From positions 36,722-100,721 of the forward strand of contig NZ_JBBPFS010000010.1 in assembly GCF_038069765.1 (NCBI RefSeq): a stretch of 64,000 bases of DNA. Reading direction: 5' to 3'. The stretch's first letter is position 1; each line of letters opens with the position of its first letter. This document shows positions 1 to 8,459 of the stretch, one piece after another. A model generated the notes under the pieces. The model did no database searches, had not been told where the DNA came from, and worked only from the letters and a program-made list of their open reading frames with translations. The position numbers and the translations under genes were made by a program. Origin of the DNA: Arthrobacter_B sp038069765. Lineage in GTDB: Bacteria > Actinomycetota > Actinomycetes > Actinomycetales > Micrococcaceae.

Positions 1-921
1 GTGGCGGCACTGACGGCGTCGGAAGCCACCATCTACGGCCGTTTCGGCTTCGGTGCGGCCACTGCCACGGCGGAGGTGGCTGTCGACACCCGCGGCGGAC
101 TCGCCTTCCGGTCTCCTTCCGCGGGGACCGCGGTGGTTGCCGACAACGCCAAGCTGCAGGAGCTGGCGCCGCAGATCTTCCGCGCACACCTGGAGCGGAC
201 CCCGGGCGCGCTCGGCCGGCAGTACGCGTACGCGCTGCGTGCCTCGGGGACCTGGAGCGAACACACCAGCGAACCCGACAAGGCGCTGCGTGCGGTTGTC
301 CACTACGATGCCGCCGGCATCCCCGACGGCTATGCCACCTACAAGTTCAAGGGCTGGGATACGCAGCCGGAGACCATCAAGATCACGGACCTCATTGCGG
401 CAAGCGACGAGGCCTACCGGGAACTGTGGCGCTTCCTCGGCTCGATCGACCTCGTGGACCGCCTCACCTACGGTGCGGCACCCCTGGCCGACCCGCTGCC
501 CTGGATGCTCGCCGACCGGCGCCGGCACGAGGTATCCGGAGTCGAAGACGTGCTGTGGCTGCGGATCCTGGACACCCCGGCGGCCCTTGAGGCCCGGCAC
601 TACACGGGCAGCGGCGCCGTCGTTCTTACCGTGGCCGACCCGCTGGGCCTTGCCGACGGCGTCTTCCATGTCAGTGCCGACGGCGGCCGCGGAACCGTGA
701 CGCGCCTTGACGGCAGCGCGGCTCCGGCCGGTAATGCCGTGCCGCCGGGCGTTCCCGCCGCAGAGGTCGACGCCGATGCCCTGGGATCGCTGTATCTGGG
801 CGGCGTCAGGGCACTGACGCTGGCCGCCGCCGGGGGAATACGCGGCAGCCGGGAGGCGTTGGACACCCTTGATGCACTTTTTACCGCGGGTACTGCACCC
901 TACTGCAACACGCATTTCTGA
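1..921 (+). CDS. Eis-like GNAT acetyltransferase, 3' part
   Basis: The reading frame is open from the first base, so the true start lies outside the window; about 306 residues are visible against roughly 400 for the family, so the N-terminal GNAT half is partly missing. The visible part has the layout of Eis (enhanced intracellular survival) proteins: a second GNAT-like fold, then a sterol-carrier-like domain with the stretch VLWLRILDTPAALEAR and the final residues APYCNTHF. In this family the C-terminal carboxylate takes part in catalysis. Eis enzymes acetylate amines, including lysines and aminoglycosides in mycobacteria; the substrate here is unknown. The gene ends 52 bases before the rpsA promoter box at 974-979. 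The family call is firm, the substrate is not. Confidence 0.8.
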   Translation: MAALTASEATIYGRFGFGAATATAEVAVDTRGGLAFRSPSAGTAVVADNAKLQELAPQIFRAHLERTPGALGRQYAYALRASGTWSEHTSEPDKALRAVVHYDAAGIPDGYATYKFKGWDTQPETIKITDLIAASDEAYRELWRFLGSIDLVDRLTYGAAPLADPLPWMLADRRRHEVSGVEDVLWLRILDTPAALEARHYTGSGAVVLTVADPLGLADGVFHVSADGGRGTVTRLDGSAAPAGNAVPPGVPAAEVDADALGSLYLGGVRALTLAAAGGIRGSREALDTLDALFTAGTAPYCNTHF

Positions 922-949
922 TTACCCGCGTCAAAGTACTCCCGGTGCT

Positions 950-979
950 TTGACCTGAGTTGCGCGCTGCGGCTAGACT
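950..979 (+). promoter_or_regulatory. rpsA promoter
   Basis: TTGACC at 950-955 and TAGACT at 974-979 are separated by 18 bases, close to the actinobacterial housekeeping sigma consensus. The predicted start of transcription near 986 leaves a leader of about 145 bases before the rpsA start at 1130. A leader of this length fits the autogenous control known for ribosomal protein S1, though I see no defined structure in it. Confidence 0.65.
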
Positions 980-1129
980 GATCTGGCGCGTAATTGCGCA
1001 GTACGTAACCAATTCTGTCCATCTCCGGACAAACAAGCACTGTCTTGAGGCAGGCCCGAACGGCTGCTCTGAGTTCGGTGGGAGCGCATCCGGAATACAA
1101 AACAACTTCCACATCGGAGTCCCAACTAC

Positions 1130-2602
1130 ATGACCATCACCACCACCGAGAAGTCCGGTACCCCGCAGGTCGCTATCAACGACATCGGTACTGCCGAGGA
1201 CTTCCTCGCCGCCATTGACGCAACGATCAAGTACTTCAACGACGGCGATCTCGTCGAAGGTACCGTCGTCAAGGTTGACCGCGACGAGGTCCTGCTCGAC
1301 ATCGGTTACAAGACCGAGGGTGTCATCCCTTCCCGTGAGCTTTCCATCAAGCACGACGTTGATCCCGGAGACGTAGTTTCCGTCGGCGATCTGGTCGAAG
1401 CTTTGGTTCTCACCAAGGAAGACAAAGAAGGCCGCCTGATTCTCTCCAAGAAGCGCGCACAGTACGAGCGCGCCTGGGGCGACATCGAGAAGGTCAAGGA
1501 AGAAGACGGCGTCGTTACCGGTACCGTCATCGAGGTTGTCAAGGGTGGCCTCATCCTGGACATCGGCCTGCGCGGCTTCCTGCCGGCCTCCCTCGTCGAG
1601 ATGCGTCGTGTCCGCGACCTGGCTCCGTACATCGGCCAGCAGATCGAAGCCAAGATCATCGAACTGGACAAGAACCGCAACAACGTTGTTCTGTCCCGCC
1701 GTGCATGGCTCGAGCAGACGCAGTCCGAGGTTCGCTCCACGTTCCTCAACAAGCTGGAAAAGGGCCAGGTTCGTCCGGGCGTTGTTTCCTCCATCGTCAA
1801 CTTCGGTGCATTCGTGGACCTGGGCGGCGTAGACGGTCTCGTCCACGTTTCCGAGCTGTCCTGGAAGCACATCGACCACCCCTCCGAGGTTGTTGAAGTT
1901 GGCCAGGAAGTCACCGTTGAGGTTCTGGAAGTTGACCTCGACCGCGAGCGTGTCTCCCTGTCGCTGAAGGCTACGCAGGAAGATCCGTGGCAGACCTTCG
2001 CCCGCACCCACGCCCTGGGCCAGGTTGTGCCGGGTAAGGTCACCAAGCTGGTTCCGTTCGGTGCGTTCGTTCGCGTCGAAGACGGCATCGAAGGCCTGGT
2101 CCACATCTCCGAGCTGGCAGTCCGCCACGTAGAGCTGGCCGAGCAGGTTGTCTCCGTTGGAGATGAACTGTTCGTCAAGGTCATCGACATCGACCTCGAG
2201 CGTCGCCGGATCTCCCTGTCGCTGAAGCAGGCCAACGAGGGTGTAGACCCCGAGGGCACCGAGTTCGACCCGGCTCTGTACGGCATGGCCGCAGAGTACG
2301 ACGAAGCCGGCAACTACAAGTACCCGGAGGGCTTCGACCCCGAGTCCAACGAATGGCTCGAAGGCTACGAGACCCAGCGTGCAGCTTGGGAGCAGCAGTA
2401 CGCTGACGCCCAGGCCCGCTGGGAAGCCCACAAGAAGCAGGTTGCACAGCACGCTTCCGAGGACATCGCAGCTGCTTCGGACACGTCCGAATCCGGCACC
2501 ACCAGCTACTCCTCCGAGCCGGCCGTTGCTGAGACGGGTGCCGGCACGCTGGCTTCCGACGAAGCACTTGCCGCTCTGCGCGAGAAGCTCACGGGCAACT
2601 AA
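1130..2602 (+). CDS. rpsA: 30S ribosomal protein S1
   Basis: This 490-residue protein binds mRNA on the small ribosomal subunit and helps initiation on structured messages. Four S1 (OB-fold) repeats are visible at about residues 37-105, 124-190, 211-280 and 297-366; the last two carry the classic core FGAFVDLGGVDGLVHVSEL and a close copy. The last 120 residues are acidic and rich in Glu, Gln and Ala, as usual for actinobacterial S1, which has four repeats rather than the six of E. coli. The start ATG at 1130 is the first residue of a family-typical N terminus. It has its own promoter and a strong terminator and is monocistronic. Confidence 0.97.
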   Translation: MTITTTEKSGTPQVAINDIGTAEDFLAAIDATIKYFNDGDLVEGTVVKVDRDEVLLDIGYKTEGVIPSRELSIKHDVDPGDVVSVGDLVEALVLTKEDKEGRLILSKKRAQYERAWGDIEKVKEEDGVVTGTVIEVVKGGLILDIGLRGFLPASLVEMRRVRDLAPYIGQQIEAKIIELDKNRNNVVLSRRAWLEQTQSEVRSTFLNKLEKGQVRPGVVSSIVNFGAFVDLGGVDGLVHVSELSWKHIDHPSEVVEVGQEVTVEVLEVDLDRERVSLSLKATQEDPWQTFARTHALGQVVPGKVTKLVPFGAFVRVEDGIEGLVHISELAVRHVELAEQVVSVGDELFVKVIDIDLERRRISLSLKQANEGVDPEGTEFDPALYGMAAEYDEAGNYKYPEGFDPESNEWLEGYETQRAAWEQQYADAQARWEAHKKQVAQHASEDIAAASDTSESGTTSYSSEPAVAETGAGTLASDEALAALREKLTGN

Positions 2603-2636
2603 TTTCCTTCGGTTGAACTAACCGGTTGAAATAGCC

Positions 2637-2676
2637 AAAAAAGCAGGCCCCCACTTCGGTGGGGGCCTGCTTTTTG
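2637..2676 (+). terminator. rpsA terminator
   Basis: A perfect 17-bp stem (2638-2654 with 2659-2675) closes a TTCG tetraloop and has A-runs and T-runs at its feet. It is a textbook intrinsic terminator 35 bases after the rpsA stop, and the symmetric A/T tracts would let it act in both directions. Confidence 0.93.
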
Positions 2677-2844
2677 TATGGGTTCTTCTTTAGGCGGCCG
2701 GGCCCGGGCGGCTGACGCGCGCGGCGAGGGGACGGGCCTGATCCGGCTCCACGGGTGGGAACCCACGGACCCGTCATCGCCGCCGCGCGCCGACCCTTAC
2801 TTTGACACTTTTCACACCCGGGAACATTGAGCCCCGGCCCGCTG

Positions 2845-3933
2845 TCAGGCCCGCGCGTCGTTGGCGTAGCGCAGGCCGAGCTGGGCCCGGGCGCCGTCGA
2901 GCAGTTCCATGGTCCGCAGAGTATCCGCGAGGGGCATGGTTGGGCTCTTTGTGAGGCCCTGCTGGATGCAGCGGGTCACTTCCCGCAGCTGGTAGGTGTA
3001 GCCCGCACCGGCGGGGTCGAAGGTCTCGACCCGCGCTCCGCCCGGGCCGTGCACGTGCAGTTCGGTGGGATTGGGGATCTGGCCGCCGCCGGTCCGCAGC
3101 CAGCCGCGGCTGCAGGCAATGGTGGCACTGCCCGGTCCCGACGCAGAGATCGACGACGAGAGCTGGGCGTGCCGGCCGTCGTCGTACCGCAGGGTCAGCG
3201 CGTTCTGGGTGTCAACACCGCTTTCATTGAGCACGCCTGATGCAGTGACGCTGTCCGGAAAACCCAGGGCGCCGAAGGCCCATGTCAGCGTATAGACGGA
3301 GAGATCCAGCAGGGCACCGCCGCCGGCGGCCGGATCCCACATTCGGCTGGTCGGATCCACAGGAGCGGCGAAACCGAGGTCGGCCTGCACCCAGGAAGGG
3401 ATGCCGAGCTCGCCGGAGGCCAGGATGTCCCAGGCCCGGTTGGTGCTGGGCAGGAAGCGGGTCCACAGCGCTTCCATCAGGAACAGGTTCCGGCTGCGCG
3501 CCAGCTCGATGAGTTCCGCTGCTTCTGCCGCATTCACCGTGAACGGCTTCTCGCACAGGACGTGCTTGCCGTGCTCCAGGGCGCTCTTGGCGACGTCGTA
3601 GTGCTGGGCGTGCGGAGTAGTGATGTAGACAACGTCCACGGCAGGGTCCGCGAACATGGCCTCAAACCCGGACAGCCCGGACGTGTCGGAATACGTGGCC
3701 GCGAAACCGAAACGCTCGGCAAAGTCCGCCGCTTTGGCGGCACTGCGGGAGCTGACCGCATAGAGCACGGCGTCCTCGAGCAGGGCAATGTCGGCGGTGA
3801 CTTTCCCGGCGATGCCGCCGGTGGCAACCACGCCCCAGTTCAACGGGCGGCCGGTCGCGGCCAGGGGAGAGGGAGCGCCTTCTTCGGCGCAGGGCGGACG
3901 GACAAAGTGTCGTTGCTCGGTGGTGCGGGTCAT
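2845..3933 (-). CDS. Gfo/Idh/MocA family oxidoreductase
   Basis: A 362-residue NAD(P)-dependent sugar oxidoreductase of the Gfo/Idh/MocA type. The Rossmann dinucleotide site is GVVATGGIAGKV near residues 34-45, after an unusual 30-residue N-terminal extension; the EKP signature with the conserved lysine is in HVLCEKPFTVNAAEA. The C-terminal half is the usual alpha/beta domain. ATG at 3933 is supported by AGAGGAGCT just upstream. It is the last gene of the minus-strand sugar operon, 47 bases after the LacI gene, so it may oxidise or epimerise a sugar released by the GH1 enzyme. The family is certain; the substrate is not predictable. Confidence 0.88.
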   Translation of the reverse strand: MTRTTEQRHFVRPPCAEEGAPSPLAATGRPLNWGVVATGGIAGKVTADIALLEDAVLYAVSSRSAAKAADFAERFGFAATYSDTSGLSGFEAMFADPAVDVVYITTPHAQHYDVAKSALEHGKHVLCEKPFTVNAAEAAELIELARSRNLFLMEALWTRFLPSTNRAWDILASGELGIPSWVQADLGFAAPVDPTSRMWDPAAGGGALLDLSVYTLTWAFGALGFPDSVTASGVLNESGVDTQNALTLRYDDGRHAQLSSSISASGPGSATIACSRGWLRTGGGQIPNPTELHVHGPGGARVETFDPAGAGYTYQLREVTRCIQQGLTKSPTMPLADTLRTMELLDGARAQLGLRYANDARA

Positions 3934-3980
3934 GCGGACGTAGCTCCTCTGCGGATGATGTGGACCAGGGGGGTGAAAGT

Positions 3981-5000
3981 CTAGGCGGATTCCCGGACGA
4001 CGAGGGACGTGGGCAGCCGGTGGACCCGTTCAGCCGGGCGGCCTTCGATCAGCTCCACCAGCAGCTCGGCCATTTTCTCGCCCAGTGCAGCAATCGGATG
4101 GTGGATGGTGGTGAGCGCGGGGCTGAGGCTGGTGGCGTAGTAGTCGTCGTCGAAGCCGACGACGGCGATATCCTCCGGGATGCGCAGTCCGCGTTCCTTG
4201 ATCACCGAGTAGGCGCCGGCAGCCATCTGGTCATTCGCAGCAAAAAGTCCGTCCAGCGGCTTGCCGCGGTCCAGCAGCCGGCGCATGGCGGCAGCGCCCG
4301 ACGTCACGGTGAAGTCCCCCGTTTCCACGAGGGCATCATCGAGGCCGGCCGCACGCAGGGACGACCTCCAGCCGGCGAGGCGGTCCACGCCCGGCGGCAT
4401 GTCCTGCGGGCCGGCAATGGTGGCGATATGGCGGCGTCCGTCCTCGATGAGCCTGGTTGTGGCATCGAAGGCGCCCTCTTCGTTGTCCACCTCCACGAAG
4501 TAGCTGTCGGCCACCCCCATCAGGGGACGGCCGGCAAAAACGAGCGGAAGGGAGCCGTTTAGGTGCGCCCAGGAGTGGTCCCCGCTGTGGTGGGACACCA
4601 CGAGGACGCCGTCCACGTTGCCGCCCAGCAGGTACCGGCGGGTTTTCTCCGGGTTCGCTTCCGAGGAGGTAACCATGTTCAGCATGTAATCAGTGGTGTT
4701 CAAATACCGGGCGACGCCCTCCACGACGGTGGCGAAAAACGGATCCGCGAAAACCTTGGACGTGGATTCCGGGACCAACAGCGTCACCGTATAGGTCCGC
4801 CGGCTGGCCAGGGTGCGTGCCGCCCGGTTCGGGACGTAGTTCAGCGTACGGACTGCCTGCTCCACGGAACGGGCCAGATGCGGGTCAACGGACGGGGCGC
4901 CGTTGACCACGCGCGAGACTGTTGCCCGGGAGACCCCTGCCAGGGCCGCCACCATTTCGAGCGTGGGGGCGGGCCTGGCAGAGCCGGATTCGGTGCTCAC
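3981..5000 (-). CDS. LacI-family repressor, CebR-like
   Basis: A 339-residue transcription regulator. Residues 14-40 form the LacI helix-turn-helix (TLEMVAALAGVSRATVSRVV), followed by the hinge with YVPNRAARTLASRRT and a periplasmic-binding-protein-like ligand domain ending at the usual length. I chose GTG at 5000 because GGGAGAA lies in front of it and the family N terminus begins there; an upstream ATG at 5096 would add 32 atypical residues. The gene sits inside the sugar operon, so it probably represses its own transcription by binding the two GAGCGCTC-centred palindromes upstream of the solute-binding protein. By context it is the counterpart of CebR, whose inducer is cellobiose. Confidence 0.88.
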   Translation of the reverse strand: MSTESGSARPAPTLEMVAALAGVSRATVSRVVNGAPSVDPHLARSVEQAVRTLNYVPNRAARTLASRRTYTVTLLVPESTSKVFADPFFATVVEGVARYLNTTDYMLNMVTSSEANPEKTRRYLLGGNVDGVLVVSHHSGDHSWAHLNGSLPLVFAGRPLMGVADSYFVEVDNEEGAFDATTRLIEDGRRHIATIAGPQDMPPGVDRLAGWRSSLRAAGLDDALVETGDFTVTSGAAAMRRLLDRGKPLDGLFAANDQMAAGAYSVIKERGLRIPEDIAVVGFDDDYYATSLSPALTTIHHPIAALGEKMAELLVELIEGRPAERVHRLPTSLVVRESA

Positions 5001-5061
5001 TGTGTTCTCCCTGCACTGTCGGTCCGGGGGTGGGGCTGGCTTTCCACTGTACCGGCGGGCT

Positions 5062-6489
5062 TCACACAGCCGGCGCCGCGGCGCGGCTGGCAGCAATCAT
5101 ACGGCTGTAGGCCCGGCCGCTGTCCTTCACGGTGCGCTGCTGGGTATCGTAGTCAACCCGGACAATCCCGAAGCGCCTGCTGTAACCCCAGGACCATTCG
5201 AAGTTGTCCAGCAGCGACCAGACGAAGTAGCCGCGGACGTCGGCTCCGGCATGGATGGCCCGGCCGACCGCATCGATGTGGTCGAGGATATACTGCGTGC
5301 GCTCTGGGTCGGGCACGGTCCCGTCCGCGCTGACGGCGTCGTCGTACGCCGCACCGTTTTCGGTGACGTAGAGCGGCGGGAGGGACGGGTACTCCTCGCC
5401 GAGCCGCACCAGGAGCTTGCGCAGGCCGTCGGGGTTCACTTCCCAGTCCATGGCCGTGCGGGGCAGGCCGCGGCTGGGGAAGGTGATGTGTTCGGCGCCG
5501 ATCCAGCACGAGGCGGCTTCCTTGCCGGCGCCCCCGCCATGGCCGTCAGCTCCGGTGGTGTCCGGATGGCCGCTGATCATGTCGTCGTGGTAGTGGTTCA
5601 CGCCGAGGAAGTCGATGGGCGCTCCGATGACGTCCAGGTCTCCGGGCCGGATGACCTCGCCAAGTCCAAACCGTTCCAGGTCCGCCAGCGTGTCCTCCGG
5701 GTAGCTGGCCAGCAGGATCGGGTCGAGGAAAATGCGGTTCTGGAGGGAATCAAAGAGCCGGGCTGCTTCCAGGTCCACGGGATCATTCGGATCGCGGGGG
5801 ATCGAATTGCTCAGGTTGAGGGTGATGCCCAGGTTCTGTGCACCGCGGTTCCTCAGTTCGGTTACTGCGAGGCCATGGGCCAGATGCTGGTGATGGACTG
5901 CCGCAACGGCAGCCCGGGGCTCCTGGCGGCCCGGAGCATGGACCCCGGACCCGTAGCCCAGCAGCGAGGAGCAGAAGGGCTCGTTAAACGTGGTCCAGTG
6001 CTGCACCCGGTCGCCCAGGGCGGAGTAGACGTCGTTGGCGTAGTCCACGAACCGGTAGGCCGTGTCCCGGTTGGCCCAGCCGCCCTTTTCTTCCAGCGCC
6101 TGCGGAAGGTCCCAGTGGTAGAGGGTGAGCCAGGGCAGGATGCCGGCCCCGAGGAGTTCATCCACCAGTCGGGAGTAGAAGTCCAGGCCCTTGGCATTGG
6201 CGCTGCGGCCGCCGGGCCGCACGCGGGCCCAGCTGGTGGAAAAACGGTAGGAGTCCAGTCCCAGGTCCTTCATGAGGGCCACGTCGGCGGGCATCCGGTG
6301 GTAGTGGTCTACGGCAACTGCGGGGGTGTCTCCGTTGAGGATGTTTCCGGGAGCGGCGGCAAAGGCGTCCCAGACGGAGTCCTCCTTGCCGTCTTCGCGT
6401 GCCGCTCCCTCAACCTGGGCCGCGGCGGTTGCCGATCCCCAGATGAAACCGTCCGGCCAGGTGTTCTCCACCGGGATGTTGATTGTCAT
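5062..6489 (-). CDS. GH1 beta-glucosidase
   Basis: A 475-residue retaining glycoside hydrolase of family 1, cytoplasmic because no signal peptide is present. The acid/base glutamate is E170 in TTFNEP and the nucleophile is E377 in YVTENG; FIWGSATAAAQVEG near the N terminus and SLLDNFEWSWGYSRRFG near the C terminus are also GH1 hallmarks. It hydrolyses beta-glucosides such as cellobiose after import. The start ATG overlaps the stop of the preceding permease by one base (TAATG), indicating translational coupling. Its place after two permease genes mirrors bglC in the cebEFG-bglC operon of Streptomyces. Whether the preferred substrate is cellobiose or another beta-linked disaccharide cannot be read from sequence. 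Confidence 0.94.
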   Translation of the reverse strand: MTINIPVENTWPDGFIWGSATAAAQVEGAAREDGKEDSVWDAFAAAPGNILNGDTPAVAVDHYHRMPADVALMKDLGLDSYRFSTSWARVRPGGRSANAKGLDFYSRLVDELLGAGILPWLTLYHWDLPQALEEKGGWANRDTAYRFVDYANDVYSALGDRVQHWTTFNEPFCSSLLGYGSGVHAPGRQEPRAAVAAVHHQHLAHGLAVTELRNRGAQNLGITLNLSNSIPRDPNDPVDLEAARLFDSLQNRIFLDPILLASYPEDTLADLERFGLGEVIRPGDLDVIGAPIDFLGVNHYHDDMISGHPDTTGADGHGGGAGKEAASCWIGAEHITFPSRGLPRTAMDWEVNPDGLRKLLVRLGEEYPSLPPLYVTENGAAYDDAVSADGTVPDPERTQYILDHIDAVGRAIHAGADVRGYFVWSLLDNFEWSWGYSRRFGIVRVDYDTQQRTVKDSGRAYSRMIAASRAAAPAV

Positions 6490-7391
6490 TAGCCCTTCAC
6501 TGCTCCCTGCATAATTCCGGATATAAGTTGTTTGCCTGCCAGTACAAAGAGAACGAGCAGGGGGATGGTTGCCAGCACTGCGCCGGTCAGGACCACCGAG
6601 TAGTCCACATAGCGGGCGGACGACAGCTGGCTGAGCGCGGTTTGAAGCGTGGGATTGCCCGCATCAAGGACCAGCAGCGGCCAGAGGAAGTCGGTCCAGG
6701 CCATCATGAACGTGAACAGGCTCAGGATGGCCATGGCCGGCTTGGCCGCCGGCAGTGCCACATGCCAGAAGGTCCTGATCATGTTGGCGCCGTCCATGCG
6801 GGCGGATTCGATCAGCTCATCGGGGATGACGTCCACCAGGTACTGGCGCATGAAGAACACGCCGAACGCCGTGACGAGGCTCGGGATGATTACGGCCCCG
6901 ATTTCACCCGTCCAGCCGAAGGTCCGCATCACCATGAAGAGCGGAATGATGCCCAGCTGGGTGGGGATGGCCATCGTGGCCACCACCGCCACCATCAGGG
7001 CGCCGCTTCCGCGGAACTTGAGCTTGGCGAAGGCGTAGCCTGCCAGCGTGGAGAACGTCACCACCGAAACCGTGATGATCGTGGAGATGAGAATGCTGTT
7101 CCAGAGGGCGGTCCAGAACGGAATGGTGCCAAAAACCTCCGCGACGTTGGTCCAGAAGTTTCCGCCCGGAAGCAGCGGGGGCCACTCCAGCCCCAGTGCT
7201 TCATTTGTCCGGCTGCCGACGACAAAGGACCACCACAGCGGATAGGAGGAGCCCAGGAAGAAGGCCAGGAGCAGTCCGTAGGTCAGGTAGCCGGGCTTCA
7301 GTCCGTTGCCGAAGATCCGCTGGTGAAGCGGCCTGCCGGTGCGGGCGGGCGCGGAGGTTCTCCGCGCCGTGTTTTTTTCCAGGAGGCTCAT
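6489..7391 (-). CDS. Sugar ABC permease, MalG/CebG type
   Basis: A 300-residue inner-membrane permease of the CUT1 class with about six membrane segments. The EAA loop that contacts the ATPase is visible as IPDELIESARMDGANMIRTF. I start it at ATG 7391, which overlaps the stop of the upstream permease as ATGA; the longer open frame upstream lies inside the partner gene. It pairs with the permease at 7388-8395. No ATPase is encoded in the operon, which is usual for actinobacterial CUT1 sugar systems that share an MsiK/MsmK ATPase encoded elsewhere. Confidence 0.93.
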   Translation of the reverse strand: MSLLEKNTARRTSAPARTGRPLHQRIFGNGLKPGYLTYGLLLAFFLGSSYPLWWSFVVGSRTNEALGLEWPPLLPGGNFWTNVAEVFGTIPFWTALWNSILISTIITVSVVTFSTLAGYAFAKLKFRGSGALMVAVVATMAIPTQLGIIPLFMVMRTFGWTGEIGAVIIPSLVTAFGVFFMRQYLVDVIPDELIESARMDGANMIRTFWHVALPAAKPAMAILSLFTFMMAWTDFLWPLLVLDAGNPTLQTALSQLSSARYVDYSVVLTGAVLATIPLLVLFVLAGKQLISGIMQGAVKG

Positions 7392-8395
7392 TTGCGTTTC
7401 CCTTCGGCGCGGCGCTGTGCCCGGTTTCCCGGCTTCTTTGCATCGGCGGACGCAATCCGTTTGGAGATGGAGAAGTTGACGATGCCGATAATCACGATGA
7501 GCAGGAACAGCAGCCAGGCAATGGCGGAAGCCTTGCCGAAGTTCTGCCGCTGGAAGCCCATCTCCCACAGATAGAGCACGGTGGTTTGGAACTGGCGCTG
7601 GGCGCCGCCGGCGTCCGTGGGATCGAAGAGGCGCGGTTCGGCGAAGATCTGCAAACCGCCGATGGTGGAGGTGATGATGACAAAGATCATGGTGGGCCGG
7701 ATGCTCGGCAGCGTGATGCTGAAGAAGCGTCGGAAAGCTCCGGCTCCGTCGATCGCCGCCGACTCATAGATGTCGCGGGGAACCGCCTGCATGGCGGCGA
7801 GGAGGATCAGCGCGTTGTAGCCGGTCCACCGCCAGTTGACCATCGTGGCGATCGCTATGTGGCTCGGCAGGGTGTCGGTCCGCCACATGATCGGATCAAT
7901 GCCGAAGTTGCCCAGCAGGTTGTTGATCAGCCCCTGGTCCTCGCCGAACATGTTGGTGAAGATCATGGCGACCGCCACCGGGGTAACGACGTAGGGCAGG
8001 AGCACGCTCATCCGCCAGAACGTCTTGGCCCTCAGGTTCTGGTCCAGGACCGCGGCGATGAACAGGGCGGCGACGAGCTGCGGGATCGCGGAGAGCAGGA
8101 AGATGCTCATCGTGTTTCCCAGTGAGTTCCAGAAGAACCGGTCCTGCAGCACCTCGGTGAAGTTGGACAGCCCGACGAACTCGCCCTGCCCCTTGAGGAG
8201 GTGCCAGTCGTGCAGCGAGACGAAGAAGGTGTAGACCAGCGGAAAGAGGCCCACCAGCGCGAAGAGCAGGAAGAAAGGGGAGATGTACAGGTACGGGGAG
8301 TATTTGAGGTCCCAGCCGCTGAGGCGGTATTTGAACGGGGACTTGGTCTTGGGTGGCGCCGCAGCGGGTGCGGGGCGTTTCACGGTTACGGTCAT
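7388..8395 (-). CDS. Sugar ABC permease, MalF/CebF type
   Basis: A 335-residue permease of the CUT1 class. The first membrane segment is LYISPFFLLFALVGLFPLVY, and the EAA loop is DIYESAAIDGAGAFRRFF near residue 220. ATG at 8395 was chosen because the family N terminus (MTVTVKRP) begins there; the ribosome site GAGAA is weak, and two in-frame starts lie further up. It is 64 bases downstream of the binding-protein gene and overlaps the next permease by four bases. Confidence 0.93.
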   Translation of the reverse strand: MTVTVKRPAPAAAPPKTKSPFKYRLSGWDLKYSPYLYISPFFLLFALVGLFPLVYTFFVSLHDWHLLKGQGEFVGLSNFTEVLQDRFFWNSLGNTMSIFLLSAIPQLVAALFIAAVLDQNLRAKTFWRMSVLLPYVVTPVAVAMIFTNMFGEDQGLINNLLGNFGIDPIMWRTDTLPSHIAIATMVNWRWTGYNALILLAAMQAVPRDIYESAAIDGAGAFRRFFSITLPSIRPTMIFVIITSTIGGLQIFAEPRLFDPTDAGGAQRQFQTTVLYLWEMGFQRQNFGKASAIAWLLFLLIVIIGIVNFSISKRIASADAKKPGNRAQRRAEGKRK

Positions 8396-8459
8396 GGCGA
8401 TTCTCGCAGTCCATCCGGGGGCCTCCGGCACTGCCGGAGGCCCCGCGCTCGACGATTTG

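Noticed and set aside
2714..2792. Long imperfect inverted repeat between the rpsA terminator and the Gfo/Idh gene
   Set aside because: The arms (around 2714-2738 and 2767-2792) have several mismatches and gaps and no T-run, so I could not support it as a terminator of the sugar operon.
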